Assembly (NCBI GenBank): GCA_032622095.1
Contig: CP136067.1
Span: 127,815,030 to 127,879,029 of the forward strand
Reading direction: 5' to 3'
DNA: 64,000 nucleotides
Origin: Siphonodentalium dalli
Taxonomy: Eukaryota > Mollusca > Scaphopoda > Gadilida > Siphonodentaliidae
This document shows, piece by piece, positions 11,849 to 22,089 of this stretch. Under the pieces are notes generated by a model. The model ran no database searches, was not told where the DNA came from, and saw nothing but the letters and a program-made list of their open reading frames with translations. The first letter of the stretch is position 1. Each line of letters starts with the position of its first letter. The translations under genes and the position numbers were made by a program.

Positions 11849-13186
11849 ACAGGGCATAACTGTAACTATCACAATGTGGTCAAGGAGCCGGTTCCAATGA
11901 TATCCATATTTGTATGGTTCTATTGAGACAGACCGAAGATATTTTAGGCTGTTGAAGCTTTATTTGGCCGGTTTTGGCCGGTTTGTTGGGTAAAGGGTTA
12001 ATGTTACAATAAAATTATCCTCTGGAAGATCCAGTCATCTCGACGTGCCATTGCTGAATGTGTTGGTCCGTCAGGGACTTTCTAACATGTTCGATTCTCC
12101 AATAGGGAGCCTCGCATATGTACGAGGATGCACTGACTTACAAGGTCAATGTAAATATTGTTAGGCCAATGTATTCTCTTATATATGCGAGGCTCCCGAT
12201 GGGAGACTCGCAAATATAATGGTTTTCGCAACATTTCAGGAATCTCCAGTCATGGAAGAGTTAATGTATTTTTCAAGCGCATTGAAACATCGTTGAATTG
12301 TGCGCTATAAAATATAGTAGCTGATGTACCCCGCGTTGCTCTGTAAAGAATGAGTAAATTACCAGTTCCACTTCAAGTCATTTAAATTAATTATCAGTCA
12401 CCTCAGGTAAACATCACTTGTTTCATGACACTCTCCCGACAAAGTTACCTCTAACTGCTGTTGATAAAAACGCTCTTTATTTCTAATTAATAGCGTCTAT
12501 TTAAGTAAGCTGAGGTCAATGACACATATCCCACGACATCCCCCGTGTGGCAATTTCCCCACATATCGTCTGATCTGACACATGTTAATACAATTGTTTA
12601 GTCCCCCTTTAAGTCATCTGAGGTCAAAGGCCCCTATCCCTGATATTCCCCTTGTCCGGTGAAGCAACATTCCTACATATCTTCCAAGCTGATAAGGATC
12701 GCTTCTTATTGCTCATACATGATGATAAAATTTTAAAGTTCCCTATGGTGTCAACAGCACCTATCCAATGGTACTCACCGGGTCAATTTACCCACATATA
12801 CCAATTTCCAGCGAGCAGGGCCCAACCTTTTTAGGTATATGATTAATTATTTAGTTAGAAATGTTTATTATTTAGTTAAAGTAATTAATAGTGCCATCGG
12901 GTCAATTGACCCCGGTTTACAAATTTTCCGAGGGCCCAGATTAACGCTCGTGTTAATTAGATGCTATAGAAAAAGCGACTTTTCCTTTTAGGACGTTGAT
13001 TTACATCACAACAATACGCATTTCACATATAATTTTTTATGATAAATAAGTGTTTCGTACCCTAACACCTATCCAAATGAATAATAGACCTTTATATATA
13101 ATTATAAATATTGAATGGGAGATCCCATTTAGTATAAAAAGTGTTAAAGTAGTTTTTGGTGATTAGCTCCTCGAATTATAACTGAC

Positions 13187-13393
13187 CTGCGAACAGGAAA
13201 TATAACGCCATAAGATAACTCCTCGACGAATAAAACGAGATCATCCGGGAACTAGTCCAGATCAATCCGTAACTTCCGGAAGTCAGCAACAGACCAATCA
13301 GCGTCGAACTACGAGGCCCATAACTATCATAGAACAATCCAGGAACAACAGCCATCCCCTGTCCGAGGTTCAGACATGCCGAAATGATCTCCA
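13187..13393 (-). CDS. MFS transporter, nodulin-like domain exon
   Basis: This 207-nt internal exon is read on the minus strand from an acceptor (TTTCTATCTATAG at about 13394) to a donor (CAG before GTCAGT at 13186). It encodes VEIISACLNLGQGMAVVPG, then LFYDSYGPR and a hydrophobic helix ending LFAG. This matches the nodulin-like signature 'Q..v.l....N.G...G...G..YD..GPR'. The incoming phase (1) joins correctly to exon 24380-24548: the split codon gives V, and the join reads YTQKE-VEIIS. The outgoing phase is 1, which does not fit the phase 0 start of exon 9011-10315. Confidence 0.85.
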
Positions 13394-13568
13394 CTATAGA
13401 TAGAAAAATAGAGTTATATGAAATAGTTTCTCGTCTCCTTTTTCAAATAAATATACATGTATTAGGGTTTAGAATTTTTGTTTTACTTGGTACTATAAAT
13501 ATTCAAGAAATATTATAGTAGTAAATATACAGTGATATGAATATTTAATAAATAGAACATGGCCTGGA

Positions 13569-13671
13569 GTTGATTACGTGAATATGGTGCCCAGTTGGTG
13601 GGTATGGTTCACGGTGCGAAACGGAGTGAACTATATCCACCAACGGGGCACTATGTCCGCATATAGTCAAC
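13569..13671. repeat. Imperfect hairpin upstream of transporter exon
   Basis: GTTGATTACGTGAATATGGTGCCC pairs imperfectly with GGGGCACTATGTCCGCATATAGTCAAC, continuing inward through TTGGTGGGTATGGTTCAC against GTGAACTATATCCACCAA. It lies in the large transporter intron. Confidence 0.65.
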
Positions 13672-15095
13672 GACAAGACATGCTCAATTTGTTTAATTTT
13701 ACCGAACAATTCGAACGTGTAGCATGCATACGACATAACCGGCTACCAACACCAACACCAACTGCTGGACTGTCAAAATGCCCTTCATAAGACGTTAATA
13801 CAAATAATGTACAACTCGATTTACTAAGTACAAATATGATTATCCACTTACCGGTAACGTAATCCTCGTAAGAATGTGTTGAAAAATCTAGTTCAATGAA
13901 CCGAAACTCACTGTAGTTAGGTTATGTTTTGAATGCACGAAAATCTGAAGCTGAACCACAATGTGAATTCAACGGAAGGTTGCCAGTTCTCAAGTTGACT
14001 GCTCTACAGTTATCTCGTATGCGGCACCAAAATCCAGTGCCAACACGGCAGTGGTATGCAATCCCTACCGAAAAGTCACAAAACCACCAAACAATTCACA
14101 GAGATGGAGTGTACACTGAGAAACAATAACCCACACATTTCAGCGAGTCACTACGACTAACTCTGGCCTTTGTCATAGTGACTAAGTTACACGAAGAATA
14201 ACTCTAATTGCAACACTGCCTCAAATAATGTTTAATATTCATTGCTAAATGTTCTATTTCCGTTTGTATCGTAATTCTGTTAGATATAATTGAACGCATG
14301 TGATGCGAGATATAATGACATAATTGTATATTAGAATTTCGACCCATACCAAAAGATACATTATTTGAAAAAAAAAGGTTATTGTTTCATAGACACAAGA
14401 GATATATTGGAAACGAACCAGTTAAAAAGACGCACACCTCAAACTATCGGTATAATATATCTCTCAACAGACCAGAATTGTAATCTTTGTATTAGAAAAT
14501 TGATTGAAACTGTCGAGGTCAACTCTGTCTCTGATACTGGATATATCATCTGATTGACTGTTGGAACCATTTGCACCAAATAATTTCCACCAACTTACAT
14601 TTCACATTCCCGGTGACTAAGAAACTTAGACATTATGACTCAATCCTGGTCATGTTGACTAACACAATTCTAGTCTATCACAATCAGTCGTTTTGACTAA
14701 TCACTTCTTATAGTCGTTATGACTAACATCACCCATCCATTGACCCCAATTTTCTGCATTATGTTCGGGATATATGAGAAAACTCTTCTTTTCACAAAAT
14801 TTGGTTGCCATTTTGCAAGCCATCTTGGGTAATTTTGACTAAAACATCCCAATGTGACACATTTAAGACAGATCAAAACAATAAACAATTTTGAAACGAA
14901 AGATAGTTCCATTTCACTTGAAAACATGGATACAACCTGAAAAGTGAGTTTTTGCCGATTTTGATGTCAAGTTTGTGAGATACAATCAAATATATCTTGC
15001 AATGTGGTTACTTTAGAAACAATTAACCAAATAGCATCAGGTATGTTAGCATTCAATGTTTAAAAAACATATTAGTCTATTTTATTAATCAACTA
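13672..15095. other. Intronic non-coding DNA of the transporter gene
   Basis: No exon recognised. Around 14590-14840 the word 'gtgactaa/ttgactaa' recurs about eight times, loosely spaced, which may be a weak degenerate repeat. Confidence 0.4.
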
Positions 15096-15099
15096 CAAC

Positions 15100-16850
15100 T
15101 TGTAAGCGATTTCATGGCACGCTGGTGTAATATCTACAATTTTCCATAATTTGGCTCCATTTCGGCGGTCATTTTGAATCAAAGCGGGGGGGGGGGGTAG
15201 TAAAATATTTGCAGGAAGGTATGCCGGGGTGGTGGTGGTCCGAGGGGCAAAACACGCGTTTTTTACAACCTCATGCAATTTTTTTTACTAAAGACCTTTT
15301 GTGCCCTTATTTGACATTTGTAACAGTTTAAAACATATTATAAGGATTTATAACTGCAAAAACACCATATTTATGTTACTGTGACCTCATATGGGCCTTA
15401 GTGGAGATGACATTAAGCTATGGCATGTTGAATATGGGGCGGTATTGTGAAAATATTCCTTCCCGGCACCTTTTGGAAATAAGCTTCGAGAAATGTATAA
15501 CTGAAATAAATACACTTGTCTTGATGTAACTAAAGCCTAGATCAAGCCCATCAGTGAAATATTTGCATGTCTATCAACTCATATGATCGGTTACTCTCAC
15601 AACACCTAAAATATCCAAGTCTGGCATAGTGACTGTTTGTCATTTATTATAACAGAGGTTGCTCCAGTAGACTAACAAAAGTGTTAAGGCATAATGCCAG
15701 ATAATTGGCTGATTGACAGACTAATCGGGAAATGGTTAGAAATTATGGAATTGTCTGTATCCTGTACAATGACCTATTTTGCATATATAAGTAAACTTGT
15801 CCTGGTGTAACTAATGCATATATCATTGTGTGCATGGACAAAGAGCGAGTAACTGTCTCAAACATTAATGCGAATATCAATGAGTAGAAAATATCTGTCA
15901 TCAGTGCATCAAGCCAATCAGTGAACTATTTGCATGTCTTTCAACTCATAATGATCTCTCACAAGACCTAAAGTATCCAAGTCTGGTATAGTGCTGTAAC
16001 TGCTTGTCATCTATATATATAAACAGACCCCTGGACCGAGTTCAGCCAAATTTTGTGTGTTGACTCGGGGTACCCTGCCGGATGTTATAATGGTATTAGT
16101 TTTTCAAATAAAAAAAAATAAAATAAATAAACAAAAATAAAATAAAATTGGTTTTGTTAAATTGAGCAAGGAATTCAATCTTAAAAAAAAAAAATTAAAA
16201 CAATATATATAAATCAAAATGTTTCATGACCAAATGTGCTTGAAGCGCACAAATGGGCCGCCGCTAAATGAAGGCTCTGTCTAAGATCAAAATGAGTGGC
16301 AAGTCCCACAGGTATCTCCGATGCTGAATATATGTTCCCAAAGGGAGCCTGTTTCAGCTAGTTTAGTATGATATAAGTAAGTTGCTCCAGTAGAGTAACA
16401 TAAGTGGTATGGAATATGTTAGATAATGGGCTGGTTGACAGACTAATCAGGAAATAGTAAGAAATTATGAAATATTTTGCATTCTGCACAATGACATAAG
16501 TTTTCAGATGATCAGCAATTTATAAAACATTTTAGTTTTCAATTAAAACAGCTTTTGAAACAGGTTAAACTGTTATTTGAACTAATTGAGATCATTCCCA
16601 GTCATATGAGTGATATCAGTAGAGTTTTATGCGATTTTATACCAATTTTAGTGAAATTTGGGGGGTGGGTGTACCAAAATTGGGAGTAGAATTTTTTTTT
16701 TTGCAGGTTTGGGGGTGGTGGGTCCTCGAAAATGCCAGATGCAAAAAAACGGCATACCTTCCTGCAAAATGTTTACTACCCCCCCCCCCCCTGATCAAAG
16801 TGACAATTTTGGTTCCGTTGAGTTGGAATATTCATAAATAAAGGTATTCC
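15100..16850. mobile_element. Inverted-repeat element with internal duplications
   Basis: Around 15150-15260 a segment with a poly-G run, 'gtagtaaaatatttgcagga' and 'aggtatgcc' is the reverse complement of 16700-16810 ('ggcataccttcctgcaaaat', poly-C, 'tgatcaaagtgac'). Inside, 15540-15720 and 15900-16010 or 16380-16470 are diverged direct copies (for example 'gttgctccagtaga' at 15658 and 16381). The right end is duplicated again at 19144-19465. No protein-coding capacity was found. Confidence 0.5.
16020..16245 (+). repeat. Dispersed repeat with A-rich tail
   Basis: The core 'ctgccggatgttataatgg' preceded by a 'ttcagccaaattttgtg' word matches the reverse complement of 29485-29540 ('ccactataacatctgccggg'). 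In both places the core is followed, in its own orientation, by a long A-rich AT tract. That is the arrangement expected of a retroposon 3' end, but no promoter boxes were identified. Confidence 0.4.
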
Positions 16851-17504
16851 TCACTTACATCGCACAGTTCTGCTCGTTTCTTGTTGAAATATGACAAGAA
16901 TCCTAATGGTGATGTTTGGTGAATTTTTTTTGAGGGATATGCATGAAGGGCTGTAACCAACAGAATAGCATGTTTCATTGGCCAATGATCAATTAACATG
17001 ACAAATACAAAATAAAGTACCAATCATCAACCAATTCCAAACAGTAGAAACTATCTGGAAATACAAGGGCCTACAAAATGACATATCAACTATTTGAACT
17101 GTTTAAATCCATTCACAACTAGAATGCACTCACTGGAGCTGCCTATACTTGCGCCCATCACACATTTGGCATGTTGTGTGGTGTCTTGCCAACAACAGTT
17201 TGAACCACGGGTGCTGGCCCCTCGTTTGAGAGATCGATAACAAAAATCTAGATATCAAATCTCTGTTCATCCATCGCTGAAATAGTTGTGTGTACGGACA
17301 TAATATCCCTGTTATGATGATATGGACCCAAGTTGGCTGCATATTAGGAACGATAACTCTATCCGATCTAATTACAGGTGAGACATATTGGTAGTGTTTT
17401 TTATCTGTTAACCAACTATCAGATTTAGGCCACTCCGATGCATGGTGTATTATCTACATGTATATTACGTGAGGACCTTGATGGGGATAGCTTCAGTCTT
17501 GAAT

Positions 17505-17880
17505 GTTAAAGTGACACACTGCGCTCGCTGAACGAAGTCTCTCCATGTGAACGATGTATTATCTACATGTATATCACGTGATGACCTCGATGAACGATGG
17601 GCAGCTTCCGCCCTGAATATTAAAGGGACAAAATGCACTCAGTATTTGAATATTAAAGGGACATGAATAAACACTAGTGTTTATATTAAAACATGTCATA
17701 GCGTTTTATAATAAACACACAAAGTGTTGATTTTCCAGACACACTTTATAAACACTATTTATTATTATGAAAAATAATCACGGGGGATGATTGTTAAAGT
17801 GACACAATGCACTCACTATGGATGAATGTTAAAGTGACACTAGGCACTCACTGTGGGATAATGTTAAAGTGACATTCGCA
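17505..17880. repeat. Degenerate tandem repeat, 'TTAAAGTGACAC...GCACTCACT'
   Basis: About six loosely spaced units contain 'atgttaaagtgacac' (or 'atattaaagggaca') followed by 'tgcactca'. A related pair, 'gtgtattatctacatgtatat', occurs at 17447 and 17557. The spacing is irregular. Confidence 0.55.
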
Positions 17881-17984
17881 TTGAAAACTTCAAAAACTTC
17901 AAACGCGTTGACGTGCGCGTTACTAGGACTGACCGCAGTTTATAAGGGTATACGTCTTGGATGGTAATTTGGCGCCTATAAAAA

Positions 17985-18085
17985 TTACTAAGTTTTTTGA
18001 AATTTTTGAAATTTGTGAAATATTTGAATTTTTTGAATTTTTTGAAATTTGTGAAGTTTTTGAAATTTTTGAAATTTTTCAATAT
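17985..18085. repeat. TTTTTGAAA low-complexity tract
   Basis: About ten runs of a TTTTTGAAATTTG-like unit. On the minus strand it translates to a lysine, asparagine and phenylalanine repeat, which is a by-product and not a protein. Confidence 0.85.
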
Positions 18086-18579
18086 TGTTCATTTATGAAC
18101 GATTTATTACCAAAATAAAACCAGATAACAATGCAAATCAAGTATATATGTGGATTTAAATTACAATTGATGCAACCATTTCATATTAGCGTGTGTTCAT
18201 TACAATATGTACTTCCGGTATGACGTAACATATTCACGGAAGGACAGACATCCGAGCCGAAAACATTACTTGCGTCCAGCATGGACTGGCGCAAGTAATG
18301 ACATCAATTATATGGAATTACCATTTCCCCCACCCATCATAATCGAAAAAATTGTCAGAGAGTAAGGATCAATTTTCACCCAGGAGAACCCTGCTAGCAA
18401 CATTTTTTACTGAACAACACACATTTCGGTACACGAAAATACCAAAGAAAAGTAGTTTGGTGTGCATGATTGTGGGGTCCGACCAGCTCATGGACTAAAT
18501 ATAAAGAGCGTACATCTTGTAAGTCGATTTAGGTTCTAATATGGAGCGTATAAAAATAAAATAATGCCGATATGGAATT

Positions 18580-20070
18580 ATTTGTTTTAGACATAAGTTT
18601 TAGACATAAGTTCAATGTGAGATTATTTTCTAGGAGAACAGGCTGTTAACAGTCGCCATTGATCCATTAATGGATAGAAATTATTCCGCGAATTTATTTC
18701 TTATCCCCTTCGTCTCAACTCTATCTCTGCCCACTCAGTCTCTCTGTCAGTAATTCTCTCCACGTCCTTATCACTAACACTCCCCCCTCTTTGTTATCTC
18801 ATTTCCAATGTATACATGCATGTGTTTGTCATAACATGCCGTTATATGTTTTTTTAAATATAACCGTATACAAGAAGTTTCATTTAATAAGAATAATTGT
18901 AGCACTGATGGCAATGGCTGATGTAACACGTACCACAGTAGGGGTGTCATAATATGTGTGGTGCCTTACCGTGGTAACCCTTCCATGACTGGAGCTTCCT
19001 GAAGTTTTGCGAAAATCCTGTGTCAATGCATTCTCTTATATATGCGAGGCGAACTATGGCGACCTATCATTTTTTTCTTACATTCTTGAACAATTTTGAT
19101 CATTTTTTCTTACATTCTTTAACAATTTTATCATTCTTTATCAATTTTTTTTGCAGGTTTGGGGGTGGTGGGTCCTCGAAAATGCCAGATGCAAAAAAAC
19201 GGCATACCTTCCTGCAAAATGTTTACTACCCCCCCCCCTGATCAAAGTGACAATTTTGGTTCCGTTGAGTTGGAATATTCATAAATAAAGGTATTCCTCA
19301 CTTACATCGCACAGTTCTGCTCGTTTCTTGTTGAAATATGACAAGAATCCTAATGGTGATGTTTGGTGAATTTTTTTGAGGGATATGCATGAAGGGCTGT
19401 AACCAACAGAATAGCATGTTTCATTGGCCAATGATCAATTAACATGACAAATACAAAATAAAGTATGGAATTATTTGCGTTTTAGACATAAGTTCAATGT
19501 GAGATTATTTTCTAGGAGAACAGGCTGTTAACAGTCGTCATTGATCCATTAATGGATAGAAATTATTCCGCGAATTTATTTCTTATTCCCTTCGTCTCAA
19601 CTCTATCATATTATGAATAATTGTAGCACTGATGGCAATGGCTGATGTAACACGTACCACAGTAGGGGTGTCATAATATGTGTGGTGCCTTACCTTGGTA
19701 ACCCTTCCATGACTGGAGCTTCCTGAAGTTTTGCGAAAATCCTGTGTCAATGCATTCTCTTATATATGCGAGGCGAACTATGGCGACCTATCATTTTTTT
19801 TATAATTTTTTTCTTACATTCTTGAACAATTTTGATCATTTTTTCTTACATTCTTTAACAATTTTATCATTCTTTATCAAATTTTTTTTTTGCAGGTTTA
19901 GGGGTGGTGGGTCCTCGAAAATGCCAGATGCAAAAAAATTATGTCATAATATGTGTGGTGCCTTACCGTGGTAACCCTTCCATGACTGGAGCTTCCTGAA
20001 GTTTTGCGAAAATCCTGTGTCAATGCATTCTCTTATATATGCGAGGCGAACTATGGCGACCTATCATTTT
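18580..20070. repeat. Nested local duplications in the transporter intron
   Basis: A block running from 'gtcataatatgtgtggtgcc' through 'tcaatgcattctcttatata' to 'ctatggcgacctatcat' appears three times in direct orientation, at about 18947-19075, 19671-19795 and 19940-20068. Between the first two lie a copy of the 16690-17010 segment (at 19144-19465) and a copy of 18580-18700 (at 19460-19600). The 'tcaatgcattctc...gcgaggcg' end is one arm of the hairpin family at 11632, here present without its partner arm. Confidence 0.75.
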
Positions 20071-20079
20071 TTTTTCTTT

Positions 20080-20450
20080 TTTTTCTTACATTCTTGAACA
20101 ATTTTGATCATTTTTTCTTACATTCTTTAACAATTTTATCATTCTTTTTATCATTTTTTTCTTACATTCTTTAACAATTTTTATCATTTGATAAAAATTG
20201 TTAAAGAATGTAAGAAGAAAATGATAATAAATGATAACATTGTTAAAGAATGTAAGAAAAAATGATAAAAATTGTTAAAGAATGTAAGAAAAAATGATAA
20301 AAAATGATAAAATTGTTAAAGAATGAATGAAAAAAATGATAAAAAAAATGATAAAATTGTTAAAGAATGTAAGAAAAAACGATAAAAAACACCTTATAAA
20401 ATTGTTAAAGAATGTAAGAAAAAATTATAAAAATATAAAATTGTTATAAA
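20080..20450. repeat. Minisatellite 'ttgttaaagaatgtaagaaaaaatgataaaa'
   Basis: About nine units of roughly 28-33 bp occur, first as 'ttcttacattctttaacaattt' (20080-20190), then, after an inversion point near 20188, as the reverse complement. The array as a whole could therefore fold back on itself. The same unit is present singly inside the MITE at 11606-11997. Confidence 0.85.
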
Positions 20451-21180
20451 TATAATCGCATACAAGATGTATCAAAAATTAAAGAACGTCATTTTCGAAA
20501 CTCGAAAATGTGCCCAAAAGTACTTGTCAACGTATTGCGTCACACTATCCTTAAAATGGAGACAAAAATTACATCGAAAAAACACCAACCCCTCCCATAA
20601 ATTATTCGCCAGTTTGACAGCAGTAACCGTCACCATGTTTGATGTTTCTCGTCGGGAAACACGTTTATGCATTTTTCCGTGCACTTTTCATCCACTTATC
20701 ATTGACCATTCAGCTGCCAAGATTTATTTTATGCTGATCCCAGCTTGGGGTGCCTGTGGAAATCACTCTCTGCTAATTTGTATTTGGTGTATTATAACCT
20801 TAGGTTGATATATACTCATCACACGTTGTTATATTGTGCATGCTCACATAACAGTTTAGTTGGTAGGTTGGAGAGTTTGTTGGATCACTCATGCAAGTCA
20901 CTCGATGAACAGAGATAAACCCGCATTTAATGGATATAAATTAGCATGGACTGTGTGTGACAGCTACATTCTATGATTTCGGAGATTGTCACGTTTCAGT
21001 AAAATTCCGAGCTGTCAAGCAACTCGTTCGGCAACTAGTGAATTAAAATAATAAACTGGGTTTATTGAATGGAATAAGGGTAGGATTATGTAATATGAAA
21101 CTGTCAATGACAACGTAGCTCAACTTGGGAAGGGGTTAATTTTTTTGCTGAGCAATGAATATAAAGATAAAGAAGAAGGA
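20451..21180. other. Non-coding stretch
   Basis: A 113-codon plus-strand frame (20467-20808) is open by chance. It overlaps repeat at its start, has no recognisable domain and shows no splice context. Nothing else seen. Confidence 0.4.
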
Positions 21181-21279
21181 AAGTGAACCAGGGGTCACCC
21201 CGACGATCCATTTCAAGTTTGGTGATGATCGAATGAGGGATGTAGTCTGTAGGGTGCGCCAAAGGATTTAGTCATGCAA

Positions 21280-22040
21280 AGAGTAAGTAAAATCTAATAT
21301 GGCTGCCGGCACCATGTTTTTCATCGAAAATTTGATGGCTCCCATCTAGAGGTGATTCTAAACATGCCTGTAAATTTTCAAATCAATTCTCCAATAAATG
21401 CGGGCTCCGGGGTGTGCCAATGGATTCAAATGTGAAATCCAAGATGGCTGCTGGTAGCCATGTTTTTTGACAAATTTCGGTCAAGATATGTGGCCTGTAT
21501 GGTGTGCCGAAGGATATAGTCATCCAAAGAGTAAATTCCAAGATGGCCGCTGGCGGCCATGTGTTTCAACAAGGACACCCCGAAAATCCATACGAAGTCT
21601 GTAGATTACATGATTAGATGATCGGATGAGGGATGTGTTCTGTAGGGTGTACCAAATGATTTAGTCATGCACAGAGTAAACTCCAAGATGGCTGCCGGCG
21701 GCCATGTTTTTCATCGAAAATCGTTCAAATTCAATGGCTCCCATCTACATGTTAGAATTGAATTGCTTTATTTCACTCAATATGAAATACAGAGTGAAAA
21801 CGTATATACAGAGCTATGTGCATAATTTAAAAATGATCCGGCCATAAATACGGGCTGTACGGTGTGCTGATGGATTCAAATTGGAAATCTAAGATGGCTG
21901 CTGGCGGCCATGTTTTTCATCGAAATTCGGAAAAATTAAATATCTCCCATCTATATGTCACCCTGAAGCTACATATGAAGTTTGGTGAAGATCGGATTAG
22001 CGATGCGGCCTGTAGGGTGTGCCAAAGAAAACTGTTGACA
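21280..22040. repeat. Tandem repeat with AAGATGGCTGCCGGCGGCCATG core
   Basis: At least five diverged units (cores near 21295, 21445, 21540, 21690, 21890) carry the order 'ccaagatggctgc', 'ggcggccatgtttttc', 'atcgaaaatt', 'tcaaagtttggtgaagatcgg', 'ctgtagggtgtgccaa'. The spacing varies from about 95 to 200 bp. The core is a short palindrome. No coding function is suggested. Confidence 0.8.
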
Positions 22041-22089
22041 CACACGCACGGACGACGGACACAAACCCATGGCAATAGCTCAAACTTTA

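Larger units (their letters stand above)
11606..11997. mobile_element. piggyBac-like MITE with TTAA target duplication
   Basis: A perfect 14-bp terminal inverted repeat, CCCTTTACCCAACA, sits at 11606-11619 with its complement at 11984-11997. Each end is flanked by TTAA (11602-11605 and 11998-12001). A TTAA duplication with ends starting CCYT is the hallmark of the piggyBac superfamily. The 392-bp element has no transposase and contains two hairpins (11632-11700, 11779-11848) that are inverted relative to each other. It is nested in the centre of the foldback-like element. Confidence 0.8.
10390..12930. mobile_element. Foldback-like element with tandem repeats in its inverted arms
   Basis: The left arm (about 10390-11140) and the right arm (about 12365-12930) are inverted copies. 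The best-matched part runs from 10970-11140 against 12365-12545 and includes GCAATAAAGAGCG on the left against CGCTCTTTATTTC on the right. The left arm is built from about four diverged units of roughly 120-150 bp, each with a 'gggtcaattgacccggg', 'gtgccatgggatagg', 'gttgacatcag' order. Long inverted arms made of direct repeats are the classical organisation of foldback (FB) transposons. It lies entirely within the transporter intron between exons 13187-13393 and 9011-10315. No coding capacity was recognised. Confidence 0.7.

Noticed and set aside
17864-18082. Lys/Asn/Phe repeat protein
   Set aside because: Translation of a TTTTTGAAA low-complexity tract.
20467-20808. 113-codon plus-strand ORF
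   Set aside because: No recognisable domain, starts in repeat-derived sequence, and an opposite-strand ORF overlaps it. Probably chance.
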